A stretch of DNA of 64,000 nucleotides from Streptacidiphilus pinicola (GCF_003258295.1 NZ_QKYN01000086.1:1-64000); one strand, 5' to 3'. Shown: positions 21,482-32,169, counted from the stretch's first letter. Translations and numbers: made by a program. The notes: generated by a model from the letters alone, not told the origin.

Positions 21482-22758
21482 TGGAGCTTCTCCTTCAGGG
21501 TGGTGACGAGAGCGTCGAGGGCGACCGGGGTCTGGTCACCGGAGCTGAGGTCCTTCAACTGGACCACACCGTCGGCGAGATCACGCTCGCCGGCGACGAC
21601 GGCGAAGCGCGCGCCGGAGCGGTCGGCCGCCTTCATGGCGGCCTTGATGCTCTTGCCGCCGAAGACCAGGTCCGCGGAGACGCCGGCGCGGCGCAGCTCG
21701 GTGACCGCACCGAACAGCACGCGCCTGGCCTGCTCGCCGAGCGGGACCGCGAACACGTCGGTGACGGCCGGGATGTCGAGGGTGACACCCTCGGCCTCCA
21801 GCGCCAGCACGGTGCGGTCGACGCCCAGCGCCCAGCCGACGGACGGCAGTTCGGGGCCGCCGATCATCTCGGACAGGCCGTCGTAACGACCGCCGCCGCC
21901 CACCGCGGACTGCGCGCCGAGGCCGTCGTGGACGAACTCGAAGGTGGTGCGGGTGTAGTAGTCGAGGCCGCGGACCAGCTTCGGGTCGTCCTCGAAGGCG
22001 ACGCCGGCGGCGGTCAGCAGCTCGCGGACCTGCTCGTGGTAGGCCTTGCAGTCCTCGCAGAGGAAGTCGACGAGCATCGGCGCGCCGCCCAGCTGGTCCT
22101 GGACCGACTCGCGCTTGTCGTCGAGCACGCGCAGCGGGTTGATCTCCGCCCGGCGCAACGTCTCCTCGTCGAGGTCGAGGCCGCGCAGGTAGTTCTGCAG
22201 GGCCTCGCGGTAGACGGGGCGGCACTGCTTGTCGCCGAGGCTGTTCAGCAGGATGCGGAAGTTGCGCAGGCCCAGCGAGCGGTAGGCGTCGTCGGCCAGG
22301 ATGATCAGCTCGGCGTCCAGCGCCGGGTCCTCGGCGCCGATCGCCTCCGCGCCGACCTGCCAGAACTGGCGGTAGCGGCCCTTCTGCGGACGCTCGTAGC
22401 GGTACTGCGAGCCGCTGTACCAGAGCTTGACCGGCAGGTTGCCGATCCGGTGCAGGTTGGCCTGCAGCGCGGCGCGCAGCACGGAGGCCGTGGACTCGGG
22501 CCGCAGCGCGAGCTCCTGACCCTCCTCCTTGCGCGTGGTGAGGGTGAACATCTCCTTGGTCACGATGTCGGTGGACTCGCCGACACCGCGCGCGAAGAGG
22601 TTCACGTCCTCGAAGACCGGGGTCTCGATGTATCCGTAGCCGGCCCGGCGCAGCGGTGCGGCCAGCGCCTCGCGCACGGCGAGCACCGCGCCCGCGGTGG
22701 CGGGGAGGACGTCGTAGGTGCCCTTGGGGGCCTGGAAGGCCTGCGAAGAACTGCTCAC
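21478..22758 (-). CDS. hisS: Histidyl-tRNA synthetase
   Basis: A 426-aa class II synthetase. Motif 2 region: [21 protein letters not shown]; histidine-binding HisA motif: [14 protein letters not shown]; motif 3 is in [16 protein letters not shown]-terminal anticodon-binding domain follows. I take the GTG at 22758 ([16 protein letters not shown]); the frame stays open upstream into the hydrolase gene but reads as a shadow there. It lies 22 nt after the metallo-hydrolase gene and overlaps aspS by 4 bp. Confidence 0.97.
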
Positions 22759-22780
22759 GTCTTGTACGTCTCGTCTCTGT

Positions 22781-23488
22781 CTACAGTCCGCGGCGCTGGG
22801 CGCCGGTCGGCGCGGCGCTGCCGGCGACCTGAAGCAGGTACGGGTTGGCGGCGCGCTCGCGACCGATGGTGGTCTGGGGGCCGTGCCCGGAGAGGACCAC
22901 GGTCTCGTCCGGCAGCGGCAGGCACACGCGGGCCAGCGACCGCAGGAGGGCGTCGTGGTCGCCACCGGGAAGATCGGTGCGTCCGACGGAGCCGGCGAAG
23001 AGCAGGTCGCCCGAGAAGAGCACCGGAGGGAGCTCCGGAGCGGCGGGCGTCCTGAAGGTCACCGACCCCCCGGTATGGCCGGGCGCATGCTCGACCGTGA
23101 GGCTCAGGCCCGCCAGCCCCAGCACGCTGCTGTCGCTCAGCACCCGGACGTCGTCCGGCTCGCCGACGGTGATCTCGCCCATCAGCTGCGCGCCGAGGGA
23201 GCGGCCCAGCGCCTTCTCCGGGTCGGAGAGCATGTAGCGGTCCTCGGGGTGGATCCACGCCGGGATGCCGCGCGCGCCGCAGACCGGCACGACCGAGGCG
23301 ACGTGGTCGATGTGCCCGTGGGTGAGCACCACCGCGACCGGCTTCAGCCCGTGCTCGCGCACCGCCTCCTCGACGCCGGCCGCCGCCTCGTGGCCCGGAT
23401 CGACGATGACGCACTCCTCACCGGCGGCGGGGGCCACGAGGTAGCAGTTGGTGCCCCAGGCTCCAGCGGGAAAGCCGGCGATGAACAC
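22781..23488 (-). CDS. Metallo-beta-lactamase-fold hydrolase (glyoxalase II-like)
   Basis: A 235-aa binuclear metal hydrolase. The THGHIDH motif (HxHxDH), the third His in HAPGHTGG, the bridging Asp in FSGDLLF and the last His in [13 protein letters not shown] are all present. The layout is that of hydroxyacylglutathione-hydrolase-like proteins found next to hisS in many actinobacteria. Glutathione is absent from this group, so the substrate is probably a different thioester. First gene of the hydrolase-hisS-aspS operon. Confidence 0.85.
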   Translation of the reverse strand: MFIAGFPAGAWGTNCYLVAPAAGEECVIVDPGHEAAAGVEEAVREHGLKPVAVVLTHGHIDHVASVVPVCGARGIPAWIHPEDRYMLSDPEKALGRSLGAQLMGEITVGEPDDVRVLSDSSVLGLAGLSLTVEHAPGHTGGSVTFRTPAAPELPPVLFSGDLLFAGSVGRTDLPGGDHDALLRSLARVCLPLPDETVVLSGHGPQTTIGRERAANPYLLQVAGSAAPTGAQRRGL

Positions 23489-23702
23489 GTGGGTCCCTAC
23501 TCACGTCGAGGAATGGCTGCGGATGCTGTCAGCAGGGTACCGGCGGTAGGGGACGGATCGCGAACCGTATCCGGGGGCGCCTGTCGCCCCGTCGGCGGCT
23601 TTCACCGCGCGTTTACAGACTTGCTCCCTACACTGGGCCGCCGTCGGGTGGGAAGATCCCCGCGACAGCACGGAAGACGACTTCACGGTAGGAGTGTGGG
23701 CG

Positions 23703-24569
23703 GTGGCCCCCAACGACACGCAGCGGCCGAAGGCTGGGCCTCTCCCCAAGGACCCTGAGAAGCGCCGCCGCGAACTGCAGCGCAGGAAGCTGGAGCGCCA
23801 GGCCCAGCTGCGGGCCCAGCGGGTGGCCGAGACCCGCAAGCGGACCCTGATCATCGGCGGGTGCGTCGTCGCGGTCGCCGCGATCGCGGCGGGCATCGTG
23901 GCCGTGATCCCGTCGAGCAAGCCCTCGAAGTCGGCCTCCGCGGACACGGCGAGCAGCTCGCCCTCGACGGCCGCCAACACCCCGGCGGCGGCGAAGGCGA
24001 ACTACACGATCACGCCCAAGAAGAACGAGGGCAGCTGGAAGACCGAGCCGCCGATGACGATCGACACCTCGGCGAACTACACCGCGAAGATCACACTCGG
24101 CCAGGGCCCGGTCACCCTCAAGCTGGACGCGGCCGCCGCGCCGCACACGGTGAACTCCTTCGTGTTCCTCGCCAACCAGCACTTCTTCGACGGCGTCTAC
24201 TGCCACCGGCTCACCACGACCGGCATCTACGTGCTGCAGTGCGGCGACCCGACCGGCACCGGCTCCGGCGGTCCCGGCTACCAGTTCAAGGACGAGAACC
24301 TCACCGCCTCCGCCGTCAAGGGCGGCACCTACCCCGCCGGCACCGTGGCGATGGCCAACTCGGGCCCCAACACCAACGGCTCGCAGTTCTTCCTCGTCTA
24401 CAAGGACAGCCCGCTGCCGGCCAGCTACACGCCGTTCGGCACCATCACCGGCGGCCTCGACGTGCTGAACGCGATCGCGGCCAAGGGATCGGACAGCGCG
24501 AACGGGCAGGGTGACGGAAAGCCCGTCGAACCGGTCATCATGAACACAGTGACCGCGTCGAAGAACTGA
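23703..24569 (+). CDS. Membrane-anchored cyclophilin-type peptidyl-prolyl isomerase
   Basis: About 288 aa. A basic cytoplasmic head rich in Arg/Lys (residues 1-45) is followed by one transmembrane helix (TLIIGGCVVAVAAIAAGIVAVI), a Ser/Ala/Pro linker and an extracytoplasmic cyclophilin domain at about 115-288. Domain motifs are FDGVYCHRL, GDPTGTGSGGPGYQFKDEN, MANSGPNTNGSQFFLVY and FGTITGGLDVL. The usual FxxQ segment is diverged (YVLQCGD). The GTG at 23703 lies 8 nt after GGAG; another GTG at 23694 overlaps that site. It probably folds secreted proteins. Confidence 0.88.
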   Translation: MAPNDTQRPKAGPLPKDPEKRRRELQRRKLERQAQLRAQRVAETRKRTLIIGGCVVAVAAIAAGIVAVIPSSKPSKSASADTASSSPSTAANTPAAAKANYTITPKKNEGSWKTEPPMTIDTSANYTAKITLGQGPVTLKLDAAAAPHTVNSFVFLANQHFFDGVYCHRLTTTGIYVLQCGDPTGTGSGGPGYQFKDENLTASAVKGGTYPAGTVAMANSGPNTNGSQFFLVYKDSPLPASYTPFGTITGGLDVLNAIAAKGSDSANGQGDGKPVEPVIMNTVTASKN

Positions 24570-24777
24570 ACGATGTAGGTCACGGGCGGGCGGCGCAGCC
24601 AAATCAACCTCGCGGGGATACGGACAGCGCCCCTGCCCGTCGCCTATGTTGGCGTCTTGTAGGGTGCGCTTCTGCGCTTCCCGGCGGCGCGGAATCCAAA
24701 CCGGCCGGGCAATCGAACGTGGACGGCGGCCGCCCCGCCTGGAGCAGGACCCGCGGCCGCCATATGGAGGAGGCGCT

Positions 24778-26007
24778 GTGACCAGCGACCCGTGGGGCCG
24801 TGTCGACGACGAGGGGACCGTCTACGTGCGGACGGCCGACGGCGAACGCGTCGTCGGTTCGTGGCAGGCAGGCTCCCCCGAGGAGGCACTTGCCTACTTC
24901 ACCCGTAAGTACGAGGGCATCGCCGTGGAGATCGGCCTGCTGGAGCGCCGCGTGCGTACCACGGACCTCGCCACGAAGGACGCCCAGACGGCCATCGAGC
25001 ACCTGCAGGCGCAGGTGGACGAGGGCCATGCGGTCGGCGACCTGGACGCCCTGGCCAAGCGCCTGAAGGCGCTGTCCGGGGAGGTCGAGTCGCGCCGCGA
25101 GGAGAAGAAGGCCGCGCGCGCCAAGGCCCAGGACGAGGCCCGCGCGTCCAAGGAGGCGCTGGTCGCCGAGGCCGAGCAGTTGGTGGAGTCCACCCAGTGG
25201 CGCGAGGCGGGCGACCGCCTGCGGGCCCTGGTCGACACCTGGAAGGGCCTGCCCCGGCTCGACCGCAAGTCCGACGACGAGCTGTGGCACCGCTTCTCGC
25301 ACGCCCGCTCCGCGTTCTCCAAGCGCCGCAAGGCGCACTTCGCGCAGCTGGACCAGCAGCGCGAGGACGCCCGCCTGAAGAAGGAGAAGCTCGTCGTCGA
25401 GGCCGAGTCGCTGGCCGACTCGACCGACTGGGGCGCCACGGCGGCCCGCTACCGCGAGCTGATGACCGACTGGAAGGCCGCGGGTCGCGCGCAGCGCGAG
25501 GCCGAGGACGAGCTGTGGACCCGCTTCCGCGGCGCGCAGGACGTCTTCTTCCAGGCCCGCTCGGCGGTCTTCGACGAGCGCGACGCCGGCGAGCGCGAGA
25601 ACCAGCACGCCAAGGAGGCGCTGCTGGTCGAGGCCGAGGCGCTGCTGCCCATCTCCGACCTGAGGACGGCGAAGAACCACTACCGGGACATCGCGGAGCG
25701 CTGGGAGGCCATCGGCCACGTCCCGCGCGACGCCCGCCCCCGCCTGGAGTCCCGCCTCCGCCACGTCGAGCAGGCCATCCGCGAAGCGGAGGAGGCCGAG
25801 TGGCAGCGCAGCAACCCCGAGGCGCGCGCCCGCGCCGCGGGCATGACCGGGCTGCTCCAGGCCGCGGTCGACAAGCTCGAGAAGCAGATCGCCGCCGCCG
25901 AGGCCAAGGGCGACACCCGCCAGGTCACCAAGCTGCAGTCCGAGCTGGACGGCCGCCGCGAGCTGCTGGCGCAGGCCCAGAAGGGCCTCGAGGAGTTCAG
26001 CGGCTGA
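24778..26007 (+). CDS. DUF349-repeat protein
   Basis: A 409-aa protein with several DUF349 repeats: each has a WREAGDRLRALVDTWKGLPRL-like helix pair followed by DDELWHRFSHARSAFSKRRKAHF, seen about three times between residues 110 and 330. The whole is strongly alpha-helical and charged. The GTG at 24778 has GGAGGAGG 4 nt upstream. It sits directly upstream of and convergent with relA, as in other Streptomyces. Cellular role unknown; DUF349 proteins occur in bacteria with (p)ppGpp metabolism, but the link is unproven. Confidence 0.85.
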   Translation: MTSDPWGRVDDEGTVYVRTADGERVVGSWQAGSPEEALAYFTRKYEGIAVEIGLLERRVRTTDLATKDAQTAIEHLQAQVDEGHAVGDLDALAKRLKALSGEVESRREEKKAARAKAQDEARASKEALVAEAEQLVESTQWREAGDRLRALVDTWKGLPRLDRKSDDELWHRFSHARSAFSKRRKAHFAQLDQQREDARLKKEKLVVEAESLADSTDWGATAARYRELMTDWKAAGRAQREAEDELWTRFRGAQDVFFQARSAVFDERDAGERENQHAKEALLVEAEALLPISDLRTAKNHYRDIAERWEAIGHVPRDARPRLESRLRHVEQAIREAEEAEWQRSNPEARARAAGMTGLLQAAVDKLEKQIAAAEAKGDTRQVTKLQSELDGRRELLAQAQKGLEEFSG

Positions 26008-26020
26008 GGTGACCCCACGT

Positions 26021-26060
26021 CGAAGGGGGGTACGGGGCTTCGGCCCCGTACCCCCCTTCG
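26021..26060. terminator. Strong bidirectional terminator between the DUF349 gene and relA
   Basis: An 18-bp perfect stem (26021-26038 with 26043-26060) is closed by a C(TTCG)G tetraloop. It lies in the 63-bp gap between the two convergent genes and can serve both. Confidence 0.93.
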
Positions 26061-26070
26061 CGTTTGTCGC

Positions 26071-28506
26071 TCAGCGCGCCTTCGCCGAGGTGACCCGGTA
26101 GACGTCGTAGACGCCCTCGACGCCGCGGACGGCCTTCAGGACGTGGCCGAGGTGCTTCGGGTCGCCCATCTCGAAGGTGAAGCGGCTCATCGCCACCCGG
26201 TCGCGCGAGGTCTGGACCGCCGCCGACAGGATGTTGACGTGCTGGTCCGAGAGCACCCGGGTGACGTCGGAGAGCAGGCGGGAGCGGTCCAGCGCCTCGA
26301 CCTGGATCGCGACGAGGAAGACCGAGGACTGCGTCGGCGCCCACTCGACCTCGACCATGCGCTCCTGCTGCTGCGCGAGCGAGTCGACGTTGACACAGTC
26401 CGTGCGGTGCACGGAGATGCCGTTGCCGCGGGTGATGAAGCCGACGATCGGGTCGCCCGGGACGGGCGTGCAGCAGCGGGAGAGCTTCACCCACACGTCC
26501 GCGACGCCCTTGACCACCACGCCCGGATCCTGCGTCGCGCGCCGCTGGCGGCGGTTGCGGGTCGGGGACGGAGTCGTCAGCTCCTCGATGTCCTCGGTCG
26601 CGCCCTCCTCGCCGCCGAGCGACTGGACGAGCTTCTGGACGATCGTCTGCGCCGCGACGTGGCCCTCGCCGATCGCCGCGTAGAGCGAGGAGATGTCGGG
26701 GTAGCGCATCTCGTGCGCCAGGGTGACCAGCGAGTCGCCGGTGAGGATGCGCTGCAGCGGCAGGCCCTGCTTGCGCATGGCCCGGGTGATCGCGTCCTTG
26801 CCCTGCTCGATGGCCTCCTCGCGGCGCTCCTTGGAGAACCACGCACGGATCTTGTTGCGGGCCCGCGGCGACTTGACGAAGGAGAGCCAGTCCCGCGAGG
26901 GGCCGGCGTTCTCGGCCTTGGAGGTGAAGACCTCGACCGTGTCGCCGTTCTCGAGGGTGGACTCCAGTGGCACCAGGCGGCCGTTGACGCGCGCCCCTAT
27001 GGTCCGGTGGCCGACCTCGGTGTGGACCGCGTAGGAGAAGTCCACCGGGGTGGCCCCGGCCGGGAGCGCTATGACGTCGCCCTTGGGGGTGAAGACGAAG
27101 ACCTCGTTGTTGGAGAGGTCGAACCGCAGCGACTCCAGGAACTCGCTCGGGTCCTCGGTCTCCTTCTGCCAGTCCAGCAGCTGCCGCAGCCAGGCCATCT
27201 CGTTGACGGTCTCGCCCTGGCCGGCGGGGGTGTCGGTGCGGATCTTGGAGGCGCCGGCGACGGCCTGCTGCTTGTACTTCCAGTGAGCGGCGATGCCGTA
27301 CTCGGCGCGGCGGTGCATGTCGAAGGTGCGGATCTGCAGCTCGACCGGCTTGCCCTCGGGCCCGATGACCGTCGTGTGCAGCGACTGGTACATGTTGAAC
27401 TTAGGCATGGCGATGTAGTCCTTGAACCGCCCCGGCACCGGGTTCCACCGCGCGTGGATGGTGCCCAGCGCCGCGTAGCAGTCGCGGACCGAGTCGACGA
27501 GGACGCGCACACCCACCAGGTCGTAGATGTCGGCGAAGTCCCGGCCGCGCACGATCATCTTCTGGTAGACGCTGTAGTAGTGCTTCGGGCGGCCCTTGAC
27601 CTCCGCCTTGATCCGCGCGGTCCGCAGGTCGTCGGTGACCTGCTCCAGGACCGTGCCGAGGTACTCGTCGCGCTTCGGCGCGCGCTCGGCGACCAGCCGG
27701 ACGATCTCGTCGTACATCTTGGGGTAGAGGATCGCGAAGGCGAGGTCCTCCAGCTCCCACTTGATGGTGTTCATGCCCAGCCGGTGCGCCAGCGGTGCGT
27801 AGATCTCCAGCGTCTCGCGGGCCTTCTTCTCCTGCTTCTCCCGCTTGAGGTAGCGCATGGTGCGCATGTTGTGCAGGCGGTCGGCCAGCTTGATGACCAG
27901 GACGCGCGGGTCCTTGGCCATGGCGACGACCATCTTGCGGACCGTCTCGGCCTGCGCGGCCTCGCCGAACTTGACCTTGTCCAGCTTGGTGACGCCGTCG
28001 ACCAGCATGGCCACGGTGTCGCCGAAGTCCCGGCGGAGCTGGTCGAGACCGTAGTCGGTGTCCTCGACCGTGTCGTGCAGCAGACCCGCCATCAGCGTCG
28101 GGGCGTCCATGCCGAGCTCGGCGAGGATCGTCGCGACGGCGAGCGGGTGGGTGATGTACGGGTCGCCGCTCTTGCGCTTCTGACCGCGGTGCCACTTCTC
28201 CGCGATCTGGTAGGCGTGCTCCAGCTTGTGCAGGTCGGCCTTGGGATAGTTGCTGCGCACTATCCGGAAGAGCGGCTCCAGCACCGGGTTGAAGGTGCTG
28301 CTGCGCTGGCCGCCGAGGCGGGCGAGACGTGCGCGGACCCGGGAGGGCGAGGGCGCGGCAGAGCGCGGCGCGACGGCGTGGGCGCCGCCGGCGGCCTGGA
28401 ACGTGGCCGGGACGGCTTTCGGAGGCGCGGGCTTCGGCGCGGCGGGTGCCGGCGCCGGGCGCTCCTCCTGCGTTCCAGCGGCTGTGGGCACGACCTCTTC
28501 GGGCAA
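26071..28506 (-). CDS. relA: Bifunctional (p)ppGpp synthetase/hydrolase of the RSH family
   Basis: About 811 aa. Central stringent-response enzyme that makes and degrades (p)ppGpp. The HD hydrolase domain keeps HDTVEDTD near residue 142. The synthetase domain has RFKD near residue 360, the RxKD signature of bifunctional RSH enzymes (EhDD in monofunctional RelA). A TGS domain begins near 462 ([16 protein letters not shown]), then a helical/zinc-finger region with CCTPVPGD, and an ACT domain at about 735-811. I choose the TTG at 28506 because GAGGA lies 6 nt upstream and the protein then begins LPEEVVP, like other Streptomyces RelA; a GTG at 28512 abuts the ribosome site. Residues 1-70 are Pro/Ala-rich. 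Confidence 0.95.
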   Translation of the reverse strand: MPEEVVPTAAGTQEERPAPAPAAPKPAPPKAVPATFQAAGGAHAVAPRSAAPSPSRVRARLARLGGQRSSTFNPVLEPLFRIVRSNYPKADLHKLEHAYQIAEKWHRGQKRKSGDPYITHPLAVATILAELGMDAPTLMAGLLHDTVEDTDYGLDQLRRDFGDTVAMLVDGVTKLDKVKFGEAAQAETVRKMVVAMAKDPRVLVIKLADRLHNMRTMRYLKREKQEKKARETLEIYAPLAHRLGMNTIKWELEDLAFAILYPKMYDEIVRLVAERAPKRDEYLGTVLEQVTDDLRTARIKAEVKGRPKHYYSVYQKMIVRGRDFADIYDLVGVRVLVDSVRDCYAALGTIHARWNPVPGRFKDYIAMPKFNMYQSLHTTVIGPEGKPVELQIRTFDMHRRAEYGIAAHWKYKQQAVAGASKIRTDTPAGQGETVNEMAWLRQLLDWQKETEDPSEFLESLRFDLSNNEVFVFTPKGDVIALPAGATPVDFSYAVHTEVGHRTIGARVNGRLVPLESTLENGDTVEVFTSKAENAGPSRDWLSFVKSPRARNKIRAWFSKERREEAIEQGKDAITRAMRKQGLPLQRILTGDSLVTLAHEMRYPDISSLYAAIGEGHVAAQTIVQKLVQSLGGEEGATEDIEELTTPSPTRNRRQRRATQDPGVVVKGVADVWVKLSRCCTPVPGDPIVGFITRGNGISVHRTDCVNVDSLAQQQERMVEVEWAPTQSSVFLVAIQVEALDRSRLLSDVTRVLSDQHVNILSAAVQTSRDRVAMSRFTFEMGDPKHLGHVLKAVRGVEGVYDVYRVTSAKAR

Positions 28507-28624
28507 CTGCACTCCTCGGGAGCGAGACCGGAACCTCAATGGTACCGAGGGTCACAGACCCCCGCGCTCACCGGCCCTGAAGGGGGGCCCTGAGGTACGT
28601 GCAACTACCGGCGGTAGCGAAAGC

Positions 28625-29170
28625 TCAGATCGAGATGACGGTCCCCAGCGGAGCGTCCCCCAGCAGAGGTGCCAGGCGATCCCGTCCACCGAGGAAGCCG
28701 AGCTCCATCAGGACCTCCACCCCCGCCAGCTCCGCGCCCGCCCGCTCGATGAGCGACAGCGCCGCCTCGACCGTGCCGCCGGTGGCGAGGACGTCATCGA
28801 CGACGAGAACGCGCTCGCCCGGCAGGAACGCGTCGGTCTGGACCTCGATGACGGCGGAGCCGTACTCGAGGTCGTACGCCTGCCGGTAGCAGCCTCCGGG
28901 CAGCTTGCCCTCCTTGCGGACGGGCACGAAGCCCGCGCCGGCGGCGTACGCCGCCGGCGCGGCCAGGATGAAGCCGCGGGCTTCGAGGCCGACGATCTTG
29001 GAGGCACCCAGCGCCTTGGCGCGTGCCGCGAGGTGGTCCACCAGCGCGGCCAGCGCCTCGGCGTCGGCGAGGAGCGGTGCGATGTCCTTGAAGACCACGC
29101 CGGGCTTCGGGTAGTCCGGGACGTCGCGGATCTTGGCGGCGAGAAGGCCCGCCAGGTCGGTGCCGCTCAT
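28625..29170 (-). CDS. apt: Adenine phosphoribosyltransferase
   Basis: A 181-aa purine salvage enzyme converting adenine and PRPP to AMP. The PRPP-binding loop is VLVVDDVLATGGT; the flexible hood region is VPVRKEGKLPGGCYRQAYDLEYG. Starting at the ATG at 29170 (MSGTDLAGLLAAKI) gives the normal family length; a longer frame to 29263 is not supported. It lies between secF and relA (118-nt gap to relA), the usual actinobacterial order, linking salvage with nucleotide alarmone metabolism. Confidence 0.96.
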   Translation of the reverse strand: MSGTDLAGLLAAKIRDVPDYPKPGVVFKDIAPLLADAEALAALVDHLAARAKALGASKIVGLEARGFILAAPAAYAAGAGFVPVRKEGKLPGGCYRQAYDLEYGSAVIEVQTDAFLPGERVLVVDDVLATGGTVEAALSLIERAGAELAGVEVLMELGFLGGRDRLAPLLGDAPLGTVISI

Positions 29171-29195
29171 GCGGTCGTCTGCTCCTCGTACGGTG

Positions 29196-30317
29196 TCAGC
29201 GGCGGCCGCCGGAGGACCGGCGGTCGCTACGGCTGCGGTTGACGGGCTGGTTGCGCGGACCACCGGTCGGCGCCGGCACGGTGACCTCGCCCTGCGGGGT
29301 CTCGTCGTCCAGCGTGCGGCCCTCGGCCGCCGCCTTGGCCTCGGCAGCGCGGCGCTGCTTCACCTTGCGGGCCAGCTCGACGTACTCCGGGCGCTTCTCC
29401 TGGAGCCAGGCGACCATCGGCGTGGCCACGCAGATCGAGGAGTAGGCACCGGCCGTCAGACCGACGAACAGCGCCAGCGAGATGTCGTTGAGGACACCCG
29501 CGCCCAGCAGACCGCCACCGATGAACAGCAGCGCGGCGACCGGCAGCAGGGCCAGCACCGAGGTGTTGATCGAGCGGACCAGGGTGCTGTTCAGCGAGAG
29601 GTTCGCCGCGTCGCTGTAGGTCAGCTTGTTCTGACGGGTCAGCTTGTTCGTCGCCGACTTGAGACCGTCGAAGACGACGACCGTGTCGTAGAGCGAGTAA
29701 CCGAGGATCGTCAGGAAGCCGATGACCGTACCGGAGGTGACCTCGAAGCCGACCAGGGCGTAGACGCCGATGGTGATCACGAGGTCGTGCAGCAGCGCGA
29801 CCAGCGCGCCCACCGCGAGCCGCCACTCGAAGGCGAAGGCCAGGTAGAGCGTCACCAGCACCATGAAGGCGATCAGACCGTAGAGGGCCTTCTGGCTGAT
29901 GTCCTGACCCCAGCTGGCGCTGAGCGACTGGGTGCTGATCTGGTCCGTGCTCAGGCCCAGCGAGGACTTGAGCGCGTCCTGGCCGACCGTCGGGTCGATC
30001 TTCTCGGCCGAGCTGATCTGGATGAGGATCTGCTCACCCTTGCTGCTGTTGGCCGTCTGCACCAGGGCGGAGGTGTCGCCCGTGAGCTTGTTCGCAGCCG
30101 TCTGGGCCTGAGAGACCGTGACGCCGGGCTTGGTGACGGTGTAGATCTCACCGCCCTTGAACTCGATGCCGAGGTTCAGGCCCCGGACCGTGAGGCCCAG
30201 GATGGCGGCGACCAGGATGACGCCGGAGATGATCGTCCACAGCTTCCGCCGACCGACGAAGTCGAAGCTGACCTCACCGGTGTAGAGGCGGTGGCCGATA
30301 TTGCCGAAGCGAGACAT
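29196..30317 (-). CDS. secF: Protein-export membrane protein SecF
   Basis: A 373-aa RND-type subunit that works with SecD and YajC to drive SecYEG export with proton-motive force. The N-terminal transmembrane segment is followed by LNLGIEFKGGEIYTV (family motif GIDFxGG), a periplasmic loop and the five-helix SecF core with GFLTILGYSLYDTVVVFD and LSLNSTLVRSINTS. The C-terminal tail is basic (SRSDRRSSGGRR). It starts 4 nt after secD. Confidence 0.97.
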   Translation of the reverse strand: MSRFGNIGHRLYTGEVSFDFVGRRKLWTIISGVILVAAILGLTVRGLNLGIEFKGGEIYTVTKPGVTVSQAQTAANKLTGDTSALVQTANSSKGEQILIQISSAEKIDPTVGQDALKSSLGLSTDQISTQSLSASWGQDISQKALYGLIAFMVLVTLYLAFAFEWRLAVGALVALLHDLVITIGVYALVGFEVTSGTVIGFLTILGYSLYDTVVVFDGLKSATNKLTRQNKLTYSDAANLSLNSTLVRSINTSVLALLPVAALLFIGGGLLGAGVLNDISLALFVGLTAGAYSSICVATPMVAWLQEKRPEYVELARKVKQRRAAEAKAAAEGRTLDDETPQGEVTVPAPTGGPRNQPVNRSRSDRRSSGGRR

Positions 30318-30321
30318 CGGG

Positions 30322-32169
30322 TCAGGCCTCCTTGCCGGCGGCGGGACGAGCCGGACGCCGCGAGTTGCGGCTGTCGCGGAGCGGGTTGCGGACGCCGAGG
30401 CGCTCGGGCGAGAGCCCCGACCACGGGTGGCCGGAGTTGAAGAACTTCCGGCGGGCGAGCAGGGTCATCAGCGGCTTCGTGAAGAGGAAGACCACGACGA
30501 CGTCGAGCAGGGTGGTCAGGCCCAGCGTGAACGCGAAGCCCTGCACCTTGCCGACGGTGAAGAAGTACAGCACCGCGGCGGCCAGGAAGGAGACGAAGTC
30601 CGACACCAGGATGGTACGTCGGGCTCGCGGCCAGGCGTTGCGGACGGCCGGACGCAGCGAGGCGCCCTCGCGCAGCTCGTCACGGACGCGTTCGAAGTAG
30701 ACGACGAACGAGTCGGCGGTGATACCGATGGCGACGATGGCACCGCAGACGGCGGGCAGGTTCAGCGCGAAGCCGATCGCGCCACCGAGGAGCGACATCA
30801 GCGACCAGGTGAGGACCGCGGAGACGATCAGCGAGGCGACCGCCACCAGGCCGAGGCCGCGGTAGTAGGCCAGCGAGTAGAGCACGACCAGGATCAGACC
30901 GATCAGGCCGGCGATCAGGCCCGCGGTGAGCTGGCTGCTGCCGAGCTCCGGCGAGACCGTCACGACCTCCTGGATCTGGAAGTTCAGCGGAAGCGAGCCG
31001 TAGCTGAGCACGTTGGCCAGGGAACTGGCGCTCGCCTGGTCGAAGCTGCCGGAGATGGTGGCCTGGCCGCCGGTGATCGCCGAGCTGACGGTCGGCGCGG
31101 ACTGCACCTTGCCGTCGAGCTGGATGGCGAACTCGTTGGTCGGGGGCTGCGGGTTCTTCGCCAGCTGACCGGTGACGTTGGCGAACTGGCCGCTGCCGTG
31201 CGAGTCGAAGGAGAGGTCGACCTCCCACTGCCCGGTCTGCGTGCTCAGGTTGGACTGGGCCTTGGTGATCGAGGTGCCGTCGACGGCGACCTTGTCCAGG
31301 GCGTACTTGACCCAGGTGCCGCCGCTGGCGTCCTGGGAGCAGGCGACGACCTGGTCGGTCTCCGCGGCCTTGTTCGCGGCGAGCTGCGCGGCGGCCTGGC
31401 CGGCCTCGGTGGTGCAGTCCGTCGCGGCGAACTGCGTCTGCAGCGCGGCCGGGACCGTGCCGCCGACCTGGCCGGAGACGGCGCCGGTCGGCGCGGCGCT
31501 CGGGGTCGCGGCGGCCTTCGGGGTGCCCGCGGCGGCCGCGGACGAGGAGGCGTGAGCGGTGGCCGAGGCGGAGGCGTGCGGCGAGGCGGACGAGCTGGCC
31601 TTCAGGTCCTGCGAGACCGCGTCGCCCTGGGTCTTGCTCGCACTCGGCGAGGCGGTCGCACCGCTGCCCGTCGCCTGCGGCTTGCCGGACGCGCTCGCCG
31701 AGGCGGACGGTTTGGCACCGCCCGTGGACGAGGCGGACGGCGAGGCGCTGCTCTTCGGCAGCGTCGCCGCGTTGGCCTGCACCTGCTCGGCCAGCACCGG
31801 ACGGAAGAAGAGCTTGGCGGTCTGGGCCAGCTCGTTCGCGAGCTGCGTCGAACTGGTGCCCTTGGGGGCGTTGACGACGATCTCGTCGTTGCCCTGGACC
31901 TGCACCGTGGCCTCGGTGACGCCGGTGCCGTTGACGCGGTCGCGCATGATGCCGGCGGCGGTCGCCATGTTGGCGGGGTTGATCGCGCTCTGCTGATTCG
32001 ACGTCGCCTTGAGCGTCACACTGGTACCACCGGCGAGATCGATGCCGAGCCGCGGCGTCGTGTTGCCGGTCCCGAGCATGACCGCCACCAGGGCGACCAT
32101 GACCACCAGGATCAGGCTCAGCGCACGCCCCGGGTATCCGTCACGGGGACGGGACTTGGGTGATGCCAC
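30322..32169 (-). CDS. secD: Protein-export membrane protein SecD with an extended low-complexity loop
   Basis: A 615-aa partner of SecF. The first transmembrane helix leads to PRLGIDLAGGTSVTL. The C-terminal six-helix core contains GLIAGLIGLILVVLYSL and ADSFVVYFERVRDEL, which holds the D/R proton-path residues. Between residues about 145 and 245, inside the extracytoplasmic P1 domain, is a roughly 100-residue Ala/Ser/Thr/Pro-rich insert (SASPSASSTGG and similar runs). Such inserts occur in Streptomyces SecD but not in E. coli. It is the second gene of the yajC-secD-secF group, 146 bp after yajC. Confidence 0.96.
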   Translation of the reverse strand: MASPKSRPRDGYPGRALSLILVVMVALVAVMLGTGNTTPRLGIDLAGGTSVTLKATSNQQSAINPANMATAAGIMRDRVNGTGVTEATVQVQGNDEIVVNAPKGTSSTQLANELAQTAKLFFRPVLAEQVQANAATLPKSSASPSASSTGGAKPSASASASGKPQATGSGATASPSASKTQGDAVSQDLKASSSASPHASASATAHASSSAAAAGTPKAAATPSAAPTGAVSGQVGGTVPAALQTQFAATDCTTEAGQAAAQLAANKAAETDQVVACSQDASGGTWVKYALDKVAVDGTSITKAQSNLSTQTGQWEVDLSFDSHGSGQFANVTGQLAKNPQPPTNEFAIQLDGKVQSAPTVSSAITGGQATISGSFDQASASSLANVLSYGSLPLNFQIQEVVTVSPELGSSQLTAGLIAGLIGLILVVLYSLAYYRGLGLVAVASLIVSAVLTWSLMSLLGGAIGFALNLPAVCGAIVAIGITADSFVVYFERVRDELREGASLRPAVRNAWPRARRTILVSDFVSFLAAAVLYFFTVGKVQGFAFTLGLTTLLDVVVVFLFTKPLMTLLARRKFFNSGHPWSGLSPERLGVRNPLRDSRNSRRPARPAAGKEA

